From contig JANQMR010000005.1 of NCBI GenBank assembly GCA_028279985.1, positions 171,317-235,316 of the forward strand: a stretch of 64,000 nucleotides of DNA. The letters are read 5' to 3'. Source of the DNA: Woeseiaceae bacterium. GTDB taxonomy: Bacteria; Pseudomonadota; Gammaproteobacteria; Steroidobacterales; Woeseiaceae. The notes under the pieces are model-generated. The model was not told where the DNA came from. It did not search any database and saw nothing but the letters and a program-made list of their open reading frames with translations. Position 1 is the stretch's first letter; every line of letters starts with the position of its first letter. Shown in pieces: positions 40,160 to 50,600 of this stretch. A program made the position numbers and the translations under genes.

Positions 40160-41902
40160 ATGGGTTTTGCGAACCTGACGCCGCTGGTAACAGTGGGGGG
40201 CATAGCGGCACTGGCCGCGGTGCTGTATGCCCTGCAGATATTGCGCATCCGCTTTCGACAGCAGGAAGTACCGACCCTGCTGTTCTGGAAGGAAGCAGTC
40301 AGCGAAGCGCCGGTGCGTACTTTTAGGCAGCGCTTCCGGCATCCCTGGGCCTATCTGCTGATACTCATCATCTGCTCGTTGCTGTGGCTGGCGATCGCCG
40401 AGCCTGAATGGCGGGACGACGAGGACGCGGCGTTCTACGTGCTGGTGCTCGACGGCTCGGCGGGCATGGCACGGCCGGGCCGGTTCGAGCAGGCACTGGC
40501 GGATCTCGAGGACGATCTCAGACAACTGCCGGCCGACCAGCGGCAGGTGATCTGGGCCGGTGCGGCGGCGGAGACCTTACTCAACCCGGGCGAGCATCCG
40601 CTGTTGTTGCTGGCACGATTGGCAGACAAGACCCCGGAGGCTGTACCGGCCTCGGTGGAGCGCTCGCTCATGCAGCTCGCTTCGGTACGCCGTGACGCGG
40701 CCACCACGCAGGTACGGGTGTACGGCGAGGCACCGGTGAGTGCGGCCGTCATCGAGCGGCTGCCGGCCGGTGTTTCGGTGCGGAGTGGGTCGTCGGATGT
40801 CGAATCCGACACGGGCAACGCCGGTGTTACCGCGCTGGGTGTCGGTCAGGCGGCCAGCGGCAACTGGACGGCGGTGGATCTGCTGGTTCGCGTCGAAGGC
40901 GACACGGACGCCCTGCCGGCTGCGGAGGAGATCGTCGTACAGATCGACGATCGGACGTTGCCGGCGAGTCGTCTCGAAACGGATGCCGACGGTGCGACCT
41001 ATCGGGTGCTGAACGTCCCGGCCGACGGCGGGTTGGTGAGCGTGGCACTGCCCGGTGAGGATACGTTGCCGCTCGACAACCGGGCACAGCTCCGGCTGCC
41101 AACCCAGCAACCGATCCGGGTGCAGTTGTCCGAGACGCTGCCGCCGGTGCTGGCGGCGGCCCTGAATGCCGATAGCGCGATCGAACTCGTGAACACCGAC
41201 CCGGACGTGGTGATTCGTTTACGTGGGGAGTCGTCTGAAGCTGACGTGCCGACGCTCGAATTCGTCGATGCGGACGTGCAGACGGAAGCGTTCCTCTTGG
41301 GTTACCCCGAGACCGACGGCTCCCCCGATGCCATGGCCTTGCTGAACACGGCCGTGCAGCGCATCGGGCTCGCCAACATCGATGCTTCGGGACTGGCGGA
41401 GGCAACCGAACGGCCTGTGGAAGTTGCGATGCAGCCCGACAGCGAGTGGCGCTTCAGCGTCTGGCAGGAGTTGCTGAGCGAGGACTATAACTTCGTGCAG
41501 TCGCGCTCGTTCCCGTTGTTCGTGGCGCAGAGCGTGCGCTGGCTGGCGGGGGTCGAGAAGTGGTACCCGTATCTCGCCGCCGGTCAACCGCTGCCGGTGT
41601 CGCCGGTCGGCAATGCGCCGGCGTTCGTCGATGCCGACGGCCAACTGATCGACACCCTCGGCGTGGACTTCGTGCCGAACCGGGCTGGCTTGCTGCACCG
41701 CGCGAGCCGTGCCGAGCCGCTGGCGGTCTCGCTGCTGGACAGTGCCGCCACCACCGGCTGGGCTGACGGTGCCTTGCAGTACATGGGGCTCGACGTACTG
41801 GACACCGGCCTGGTGCGCAACGTCCTCGTCTGGCTGTTGCTGTTGGCGCTGACCGGGCTGCTGGTCGAGTGGTGGCTGTATCAGAAGGGGCGGATGCCGT
41901 GA
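40160..41902 (+). CDS. BatA/aerotolerance-type membrane protein with degenerate vWA domain
   Basis: A 580-residue protein with an N-terminal BatA-like membrane region (helices at about 5-27 and 62-80), a vWA-like domain just after (LVLDGSAGMARPG), a long periplasmic part and a final helix (LVRNVLVWLLLLALTGLLVE). The metal-site motif DxSxS is changed to D-G-S-A-G, so metal binding may be lost and the domain may be structural. It is the third partner of the MoxR cassette. Its 3' end is duplicated in the 187-base gap after it. Confidence 0.85.
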   Translation: MGFANLTPLVTVGGIAALAAVLYALQILRIRFRQQEVPTLLFWKEAVSEAPVRTFRQRFRHPWAYLLILIICSLLWLAIAEPEWRDDEDAAFYVLVLDGSAGMARPGRFEQALADLEDDLRQLPADQRQVIWAGAAAETLLNPGEHPLLLLARLADKTPEAVPASVERSLMQLASVRRDAATTQVRVYGEAPVSAAVIERLPAGVSVRSGSSDVESDTGNAGVTALGVGQAASGNWTAVDLLVRVEGDTDALPAAEEIVVQIDDRTLPASRLETDADGATYRVLNVPADGGLVSVALPGEDTLPLDNRAQLRLPTQQPIRVQLSETLPPVLAAALNADSAIELVNTDPDVVIRLRGESSEADVPTLEFVDADVQTEAFLLGYPETDGSPDAMALLNTAVQRIGLANIDASGLAEATERPVEVAMQPDSEWRFSVWQELLSEDYNFVQSRSFPLFVAQSVRWLAGVEKWYPYLAAGQPLPVSPVGNAPAFVDADGQLIDTLGVDFVPNRAGLLHRASRAEPLAVSLLDSAATTGWADGALQYMGLDVLDTGLVRNVLVWLLLLALTGLLVEWWLYQKGRMP

Positions 41903-42070
41903 CGGTTTGGCCGTTCAAGGTTGCGAGTCTGTCTCGCGATAGAGCATCCGGTATCGAGGGTGCCATTCGTCGAGTGTTTGCCGTGTCAGAAGGGGCGGAT
42001 GCCGTGACGATTCTATTGTTCAAGGTCGCCCGCGTGTGTGGCGATCGGGCAAACGCGGTTCTGTCCTGTA
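41881..42070 (+). repeat. Two-copy 105-bp tandem duplication at the end of the BatA-like gene
   Basis: The segment TCAGAAGGGGCGGATGCCGT occurs at 41881 and again at 41986. The first copy spans the last codons and stop of the BatA-like gene, the second lies in the gap. Similarity continues through TTCAAGGT and CGATAGAGCATCCG/CGATCGGGCAAACG. Because 105 is divisible by 3, a second reading frame runs through both copies, encoding two near-identical 35-residue units (SEGADAVT ... FKVA), but I see no good start for it. Confidence 0.85.
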
Positions 42071-42089
42071 ACCCGACAAGCACCTAATC

Positions 42090-44594
42090 ATGCAGATCAG
42101 TTTTTTAAATCCGGGCTTTCTCCTGTTGCTCGCGTTGATCCCAGCTTTATGGTTCTTGCCGCGACGGGTCGACAACACATTCCAGGCTGTGTTGCGTTCC
42201 TTGCTGCTGGCGCTGGTGATCGCCGCGCTGGCACAACCGGTGCTGCTCGCACCCGGTTCGGAGCAGCATCAGGTGGTGATCGTCGACCGGTCGGCGAGCC
42301 TGAGCGAGGAGCAACGGGCGACAGCCGAGGCGGTGTTGGCCGACGTGGTCGGCACCGCCGGCGGGCGTGACCAACTGACGGTCATTGAACTCGGCACGCC
42401 GTTGCCAAGTGATACGGATGCGACGACGGAGCGACGCCTCGCGGTCGACAGCCTGGGCAGCGACTCATCGCTGAGCAACGCTCTGGCGCTGGCCTTGCAG
42501 CAGTTGCCCGTCGGCGTCAGCGGTCGCGTCACCGTGATCTCCGACGGCCTGTCCACCGATCGTGACTGGGGCGGGACGCTTGTTCAGTTGACCGAACGCG
42601 GCATCCCGGTGGACGTGCACGATCTCGGCCGGCGTAACGACGACGTTTATCCGGCGGCGCTCGAGGCAATCGGCGACTGGCGCGTCGGCGACACGGTGGA
42701 GGCGTCGGTGACGGTCGTCGGCACGGGAGCCGTCACCGTGGTGTTGACGAATGAAGACGGTGCGGAACTCGCGCGTACGCCCGCTCGCGTCGACGGCCGC
42801 GGCGAGGTGTTATTGGCCTTCGAGCCCGAACGCGCGGGTTTTACGACGCTGAGTGCCGAGGTCACGACGGAGCCGGGCAACAACAACGACAGCAACCCTT
42901 CGAACAACCGGCTGAGCACCGGCTTTGCCGTGCAGACGCCGATCCGCGTGCTGTATGTCGCGGACCGCGAACGCGGTAGTGCCGACGAGTTGCAGCAGTT
43001 ACTGGGCTCGGGCTTCGCCGTCGAGGCGCCGGACGCGCCACTGACCGCCGACCTGCCGCTCAACAGTTACGAACTCGTCATGGTCGACGACGTCCCCGCG
43101 GCGTCGCTGCCGGATGCGTTTCAACAGCACATCATGGCAGCAGTGCGGGACGAAGGGCTCGGTCTGCTGTTTTCCGGCGGCCGCCGTGCGTTCGGCGAAG
43201 GCGGTTATTACGAGACGCCCGTGGCGGACGTGCTGCCGGTGGAGTTCCAGCAGCGCACGGAAAAGAAAGAACCCACGGTGGCACTGGCCATCATCATCGA
43301 CACCTCGGGCTCGATGTGGGGCCGGCCGATTGAGCTCGGCAAACAAATGGCCCGGCTATCGCTGAACAAGCTCAGAAGAACCGACACCGTCGGCGTGGTC
43401 GAGTTTTACGGCAACAAGAGCTGGGCCGCGCCGCTGCAGACGCTGCGCAACCGCTCTTCGATCGAGCGTGCGATCAGTAGGCTGCACGCCGACGGCGGTA
43501 CCACCCTGATGCCGGCGATAGAAGAAGCCTATTACGGTCTGAAGAACGTGCGGGCCACCTACAAACACATCCTGGCGATCACCGATGCGCAGGTCGAGGA
43601 CGCCGACTACGACGCCATCGTCCGCCAGATGGCCGAGGAGGGTGTCACAGTGTCGACGGTTCTGCCAGGACTTGGCGAAGACGACCCGATTCTAAGTCGC
43701 ATGGCGCGGATCGGCGGCGGCCGTTTTTATGCGGTACCCGGGCCGTTCAATCTGTCGGAGATCAACTTCCGTAAGCCGGATGAGACCCGTTTACCGCTGT
43801 ACAAGACCGGCCCCTATCCGGTGGCGGCACGCACCGGCAGCGGCTGGTGGGGCGAGGTTGACATGCAGGGCCTGCCGGCGGTCAGCGCCTACGTGGAAGT
43901 GCAGAACCGTCAGGGCGCCGACGTGCTGCTGGAGACCGAGGGCAGTGCCCATCCGGTGTTGTCGAGCTGGCGCGTCGGTCTCGGGCGGGTGACCGCGCTG
44001 ATGACCGAGCCGGTGGGTCCGGGGACCGACGGTTGGCAGAACTGGACGGACTACGGTCGTCTGCTGTCGCGGGTGATGCGCCGTACCGCGGCCGACGGCC
44101 GGACGTTCGACTATCAGCTTTTGCGCCAGGGTGAGCGTCTGTACCTGGATGCGTTACGCAACGGGCCCGGCGATGCCCGGCCGGTGCTGCAGGTCGTGGA
44201 CGGTAATGGCGCGAGTGGTGGTGGTTCGCAACCGTCATCCGGTGATCTGTCGTTCATCGAAATGGCGCCGGGGTGGTTCCGTAGCGACCTGATCGCACCG
44301 GCGAGCGAGGACGTGCGGCTGCTGAGCCCGGTCACGAAACGATACCTGATCGCAACCACGGCAGTGTCCCCCGAGACCCAGGTGGATCCCTGGCGGGGTC
44401 TCGACCTCGAACGGCTGGCGGCCGTCACCGGCGGCGCGGTCCTGAGTCGCGGCGACGCGAGCAGCGGCATACCGGTGAGCGCCGGCGCGCTGTCGATACG
44501 GAAACTCTGGCCGTGGCTCGTGCTGCTGGCACTGCTGGTCTATCTCGGCGAGCTGCTGTACCGCCGCTGGCCGACAGGCAGCCGGGTGGCGTAA
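42090..44594 (+). CDS. Large membrane protein with two vWA-like domains and a GATase1-like region
   Basis: An 834-residue protein: two N-terminal membrane helices (about 5-20 and 30-53), a first vWA-like domain with VVIVDRSASLS (DxSxS kept), a beta-rich part, a glutamine-amidotransferase-like segment (ELVMVDDVPA, GLLFSGGRRAFGEGGY), a second vWA domain with IIDTSGSMWG near residue 405, and a C-terminal helix. The layout is that of large BatA/BatB-like proteins encoded after MoxR and DUF58. It may present its soluble parts to the periplasm. Confidence 0.87.
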   Translation: MQISFLNPGFLLLLALIPALWFLPRRVDNTFQAVLRSLLLALVIAALAQPVLLAPGSEQHQVVIVDRSASLSEEQRATAEAVLADVVGTAGGRDQLTVIELGTPLPSDTDATTERRLAVDSLGSDSSLSNALALALQQLPVGVSGRVTVISDGLSTDRDWGGTLVQLTERGIPVDVHDLGRRNDDVYPAALEAIGDWRVGDTVEASVTVVGTGAVTVVLTNEDGAELARTPARVDGRGEVLLAFEPERAGFTTLSAEVTTEPGNNNDSNPSNNRLSTGFAVQTPIRVLYVADRERGSADELQQLLGSGFAVEAPDAPLTADLPLNSYELVMVDDVPAASLPDAFQQHIMAAVRDEGLGLLFSGGRRAFGEGGYYETPVADVLPVEFQQRTEKKEPTVALAIIIDTSGSMWGRPIELGKQMARLSLNKLRRTDTVGVVEFYGNKSWAAPLQTLRNRSSIERAISRLHADGGTTLMPAIEEAYYGLKNVRATYKHILAITDAQVEDADYDAIVRQMAEEGVTVSTVLPGLGEDDPILSRMARIGGGRFYAVPGPFNLSEINFRKPDETRLPLYKTGPYPVAARTGSGWWGEVDMQGLPAVSAYVEVQNRQGADVLLETEGSAHPVLSSWRVGLGRVTALMTEPVGPGTDGWQNWTDYGRLLSRVMRRTAADGRTFDYQLLRQGERLYLDALRNGPGDARPVLQVVDGNGASGGGSQPSSGDLSFIEMAPGWFRSDLIAPASEDVRLLSPVTKRYLIATTAVSPETQVDPWRGLDLERLAAVTGGAVLSRGDASSGIPVSAGALSIRKLWPWLVLLALLVYLGELLYRRWPTGSRVA

Positions 44595-44662
44595 AGCCGT
44601 CGCTCACTCTGTTTATTGCCCTCTCCACAAAAGTGCGAACCCGGGAAAGTAAGGACTAAGGT

Positions 44663-47600
44663 GTGGTTGGAGCGTTGACCAATCGATTACTGACGAAGCT
44701 GATCGCAGCGACCTTGATCGGTGCTGCGATGGCTGCCGAGGCGTCGCAGTGGTCCTCGTTCGAGGAGGCGGATCGGGTTTACCACGAGACGATTCTCGAG
44801 GGCGCGACGGTCGAGGAGCGGGTTGCCGAGCTGGAGGGTGACGCCGGCGGTTCGGCACTCGAGCGCGCGCAGCGGCTGTATCTGGCCAGCCTGCTGCAGT
44901 GGCGTCACGGCGATCGCGAAGGTGCGTTGTCGAGTGTGGATGAGGCGTTGGACATCGAGCGCCACGGCGCCTTGTTGCACCAGCGGGGCCGATTGCTGGA
45001 AGCACTGAGCCGTATCGACGAGGCGATCGAAGCGTACCGCGAGGCGTTGCCGCTGTTGTCCGGTTCGGCACGCACGGATACAGAGCTGCGCATGGCGCTG
45101 CTGATCGCGAGTGAGCGCGGTGAGATCGAGCCGTTGTTGACCTTGGCCGAAGGCAGCGATGCGGCAGTGCAGAATCGTGTGGCGATGGTTTTGGCGGTGT
45201 TGGGTCATACCGGCGAGGCTGCCAGCCTGTACAGCTTGCCGGCGGGTGCGTCCGCCGAGCGCCGATGGCGCCATGCGTTGCGGTTGACGGAATGGGGTTT
45301 GTGGGCACGGGATCCAGGCAGGGCCCGAGACGCGGCCTGGCGGGCAGTGGATCTGGCCGGTAGCGAGCAGGACCGCTTGTACGCGCTGGCGCTGTTGACG
45401 GAGGCCTACCGGCAGGCGGATGCCTTGCCGGAACTGGTCGAGGCGCTGGAGAGCGGCCGTGATCTGGGCGGCGACCGTCGTGCGTTGTGGGTCAGTCTGC
45501 TCAGGGAGATCGATCGACCGGCGGATGCGCTGGCGGCACTCGAAGGCAGTGCCGAGCGCGAGCCGGCAGCCGTCAAGCGGCAGTTCCTCGGGATTCACCG
45601 CGAGTCGAGCAGAGCCGCCGAGGTGGTGGCCGAGCTGGAACGCCTGATGGCGGTGGATCCGGACGAGACGATTTGGCCGCAGGGGCTCGCGGAGTTTTAT
45701 CTGGAGCGCGGCGATCGGTCACAGGCCGAGGCGGCGTGGCGCGGTTTTGTGGACCGGGCCGAGGCGGCGCCGGCGCTGCTGGACGGCGCGGCGGCGATGT
45801 TGAAGCTCGGCTTCGAGGAACTGGCGCTGGCGGCGGCGGAGCAAGCCCAGCGCAATACGGTGAGCAACAGAGCCGGGCGGGACGCGGCGCTCGATCCGGC
45901 GGCGCGGTTTCGCTTCGAGCTGTACTTGCAACGCGGTCGTTGGGACGAGGCGCGACAAGTGCTTCAGTCGCTGGAAGCGGCGACGGCGGCATCCGATCCG
46001 ATGCGGCAGAGCATCGCGATGGCTTACGAACGTTTGAACCTGCCGGCGGAAGCGCTGCGGGTGATGACGGCACTGGTCGAGGCACGTGACAGTGTCGATA
46101 GCGAGGCCGGTGTCGAGACCAGCCTGTATCTGGCCCATCTGTCGATCGCCAACGGCGAACCGCAACGGGCGGTCGATCGGCTGCTGGCGGCTCTGCCCGA
46201 TGCCTCGGCCGCGCAGCTCCGCCTGCTGCATACCCGGCTGATTGCCGCGGCCAGGACGGCCGGACTCGACGACGCACTGGTGACCGATCTCACGGCGAAG
46301 CTCGACGACGGCCGTGCGACCGTGCAGGAAGCTCAGTTGCTGATCGAGATGCGCATCCGCGCTCACGACGAGGCTGAGGCGCTGGCGCTGATCGATACCA
46401 TTTACGGCAAGGCCGGCGCCGACCCGGTCGCGAAGCTGCAGCAGATTGCGGCGCTGCACCGCATGCTTGGGAACTGGCGGGCGTACGACGACACCCTGGC
46501 GCAACTGATCGAACGGGACGCCGACAACGCGGTATTCCACGTGCGCAGCCGCATCATCAACTACATCGACAGTTTGCGCTGGGAGGCCGAGGACGACCAG
46601 GAAGTATCGGATACGCTGATCGTGCTGCTCGAACAGTACCTCGCGGTATCCGAGCTGGGCGCGGATCGTGAGTTCGTGGCCGGCGTGCTGGCGATGGGCG
46701 GGCAGCACGAGGCGGCGATCGGCATTTACCGCGAGATCCTGGCCGTGGATCCGTCGCGGGCGGACAGCTATCTGGAGATCGGCAACCAGCTCCACGCACT
46801 GCAGCAAGCGCCTCGCGCCGTGGGCATGTACCAGTATCTGCTGGAGAGCAGCGACCGCCGGGAAATCTCGTGGGTAGCGCTGGACGGGATTCTGAATCTG
46901 CTGCCGGATCGCCCGACCCTCGAATGGGCGCGACGCATGGCGCTGCTGCGTGTATCGGCGGCACCGAATCAGTTCGAGTACTACCGGCAGCTAGCCGATC
47001 TCTCGCTGGACCTCGAGGACAACGAGCGGCAGCTTGCCGCGCTGTACAACGGGCTTGCGGCGGAGCCCCAGCTCCGACTGGCGACGTTGCGCGAGCTGTT
47101 GCGCGCTACCGACAGCATCAACCAGTCTGCGGACGCCGTGCCGGTCGGCAGTCGCGACATCTCCCTACACGAGCGGCACGTGGCTTTCGGCCGCCGTTTG
47201 CTGACGCTGGGTCTGGCGCTGCCGCCGGATGTGCACTTGTCGCTGGGCAGGGCGATGATCGCGGCCGGCGACGCCGACGCGGCGCTCAGCGCGATCAATC
47301 AGGCGGTCGAGCACACCGGCAGCGACAGGTTATTGGTGCGAGCGGCCCGTCTCTTCCGGCAGGCAGGTGACGATCTCTCCGCGCATCGCCTGTTCGAGCA
47401 GGCGTTGCGCAACGATCCGGACAATCTCGACCTACTCGTCGATACCGCCTGGTCCAACGAGCGGATGGGGCACAAGCAGCGTGCCGGCGAGCTGTTCCTG
47501 GAAGGCCTGACGACGCTGTTGACGCGTCAGCCGCTCAGGAGCGAAGCAGTACTCACCGTCGCCGGCCGCAATAAAGCGGCGGAAATCCTGGACGAGCGTC

Positions 47601-50600
47601 AACTGAACGACGTGCTGCTGGACGAGGGCCGGGAGCTGTTGCCAATGGAAAACGGCTCGGCCCGTACCCATGCCGTGGAATACCAACAGTACTACATTCC
47701 CTTGCGCAACGGCCTGGTGCGGATGCTGCTCGGTGAGCGGCAGCAGCGGGACGCTGCCCTCAGCCGTCTTCAGTCCGACTACGCATCGACACTCGCGCTG
47801 GTGCGCACCCGCCAGTCGGTCGCAGAGGATCCGAACCAGTTTCCGCCGCGTCCGTCAGCGCTGGCGCGTGTGGCCAACTATCCGCGCTTGCGCCTGCAGG
47901 CGCAGCTCGTGCGTTATCTGGCCTATACCTTCGGCGACTACAACGTGGTCAACGAGATGGACGAGACGCTGCTGACGTTGTTTCCCGAGGACGTGCTACT
48001 ACCGGAAATCCTCGTGTCGCATCGCGCCGAGTGGGGCAGTTTCGCGTATCTCGACTGGCTGGACGATGCCGCGGTGCTGTCGGCTGCGCAGAAAGAAACG
48101 TTGGCGCGTCACTGGCTGGCGTCGGCGAGCGATACCGATGAGGGGCTGTTGGCCGTCAGGGCCCGCTTCGATGCCGCGCCGTCGACCGTCGAAGCGACCT
48201 GGCAACGCGAGCTGGACCGCGCCTTGCGCGCCGGCGATGCCGTGACGACAGTGCAGGTTGTCAAGCGGCTGGCGGAGACCGAGCTGATCTGGGAGATCCT
48301 GGACAAGGTCGAGCCACATTTGTCCGCGGCGGACAAGAAGGCCGTTGCCGAACACGTGATCCCCATTCTGCGCAACGATCCGGACAAGGCGACGGACAGC
48401 CTGCGCATACACATCAGTCATACGCATCGTCGAGACCTGCGATACTGGCCGCGGCCCTGGGCGGCACGGCTCGAAGACTGGACCGGTCATCCCGTATTCG
48501 ACCAGGAGCGCCTGGCCGAGCTTGCAAGCCTGTCGTTCAACTATCAAGCGGGCAGTTGGCAGCGGGGCACCATCGATCCGTGGTTCGTCTATCACGCGCT
48601 GGCGGGCGGCAGCCGGGAGAAGTGGCTCAAGCAGGTACGTGAACAGTCGGTCTGGGCACCGGTTGCTCACGTCGTCTCTTTGGTTTCGCTGTTACTGCAG
48701 GTGGAGCAGGACGAGGCCGCGGCTGCGTCTATTGCGAGGATCGTTCGGGAAGACCAGGGGTTTTTCCTGCCGTGGGATCTGACCCTGGACAGAGTCGATA
48801 TCCATCCGGCCAACGTACCGCTGGCTCGGGAGTTGGTCGCCATCGTCCGGAAGAAGCATCCGGGGTCCTTGCCGGACCCGGTGTTCGAGCCGAATTTCCT
48901 ACGCTGCGAAGGCAAGGCCGAAGCAGCGCTCAACAAGCTTGTCGAGATCTATTTCGACGGCGAGCTTCCCTCCGTTCACGACGACATGCCGCGAGACGCC
49001 ATTAGTCTCATCAAGCGTTATCAGGCTCAGCTCGTGTCCGGCAACGAATCGAAGCTGATAGACATCGCCAATCGCCGGAAGCTCTCGTCGCCGCAAGCGG
49101 AAAGGCAACGCAACCTCCTGCTCATCTACCTTCAAGCCAGCCTGTATGACGGCGATCCGCAGAAACTGCGTCAGGTGGTTCGCGATGCATTGCGTATCGA
49201 TCCCGCGAATCACGAACTCAGGCAACTGGCCGCCGACATCTACGGGCGAACGGGGGAGCGCTTTGCCGCACACGAACTCATGCAGATGCAGTTGGAGTAC
49301 TACGCCGGCCATGCGATATATGCGGGAAGACGCGATGATCAATTGCGCCAGCTAGTGGCGAGTTCGCGCAAGCTCGATCACCCGATCGAGACCATCGCCT
49401 ACCAGAGCGCGCTGGGGCAGGGACCGGCAGCGCCTGCGGTGGTGACAATGGCAAGCCCGGAACCCGTGGGCGACCCGGTTGCCATTGCGCGTGCGCTCAC
49501 GGGCGAGGATTTCGCCGCGCTGAGACGGGAACTGGAGCGCCTGTGGCAACAGGTTCAGGTAAGCGAGCATACCGTGAGGCAAAAGCAGAGCGGTCTCGCA
49601 ACCGTTCGTCTTTCCAGTATCTCCAGCATGTCGCTGAATCGGGAGCAATTCTGGGAGCGCGTTCAAAGAGGAGACGAAACGGCGGAAATCGTGCCGATGC
49701 TGGCGGAACTGGCACGGCATCCGTTGGGCGTGGAAGTCCTCGAAACCTGGCTAACGACCGTGCGCGGGAGACTGCTCAATGAAGTCCCGAAGCTGGTCGA
49801 TGCGCTGGCGAACGGCCACGTCTACCAAGGCACTGCCGGCGCACGGTTTGCCGAACTCGGCGCGGCTATCGAGGCGGAGCGCGCAGGCGATAAGGAGATC
49901 GACTTATGGCTGGCGCTCGGCAGCCGTGTTCCGGAACTGGCCGCCAGCCATGAAGCGAATGCCCGGCGGGCGATCTACGGGCAGGCGGAAACAGCCTACC
50001 GTCCGTCGCTGTTACTCCGTATGGCGGGGTTTCTTGCCGCCGGCGGAGATACGGACGGTGCCAGGCACGCCTACCACTCCCTGGTGCGCTGGTCCTACGG
50101 GCATGGCTCGCGATCGACGGACGGCTCGGCCAACGAGTTTTCGGTCAACGTCATCCTGACGTTCGCGCGCAAGATGCTCGACGGCGTCGCATATCAGCGA
50201 TTGCTGAGAGACGTGCTGGATGGCATCAAGCCCCGGGAAGACTACTTGTTAACTGCCTACAGCAAGTTCGTGCTCGACCAGTTCGATGCCGCCGACGATC
50301 GACAGGCGTTCTACCGGGCGTTCCAGACCGACGTCGATGACGCTTTGCGGACGCTGAACGCCAACGAGGACGATGTTTTCCGGCTCATGCGCGTAGCCAT
50401 TACACAGCTTCGACTGGATCAAGGGCTGCTGCCTCTGGATACGCTGTTGAGGGCTATGGAAGCGTACAAGGCACATCGAGACAGCCAGACTGCCGGCGCC
50501 TTTGTGGACTTCGAGCGGCGGTTCCACGATGGCGAGGAAGGCAGGCTGCGGGCAGACGAACTCGGGGTGTATCGCTACATGCTCGGTCTGGGTCACGGCG

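Noticed and set aside
41869..42087. 72-residue frame through the 105-bp duplication
   Set aside because: It begins inside the BatA-like gene from a GTG without a clear ribosome site; more simply explained by duplication of coding DNA in another frame.
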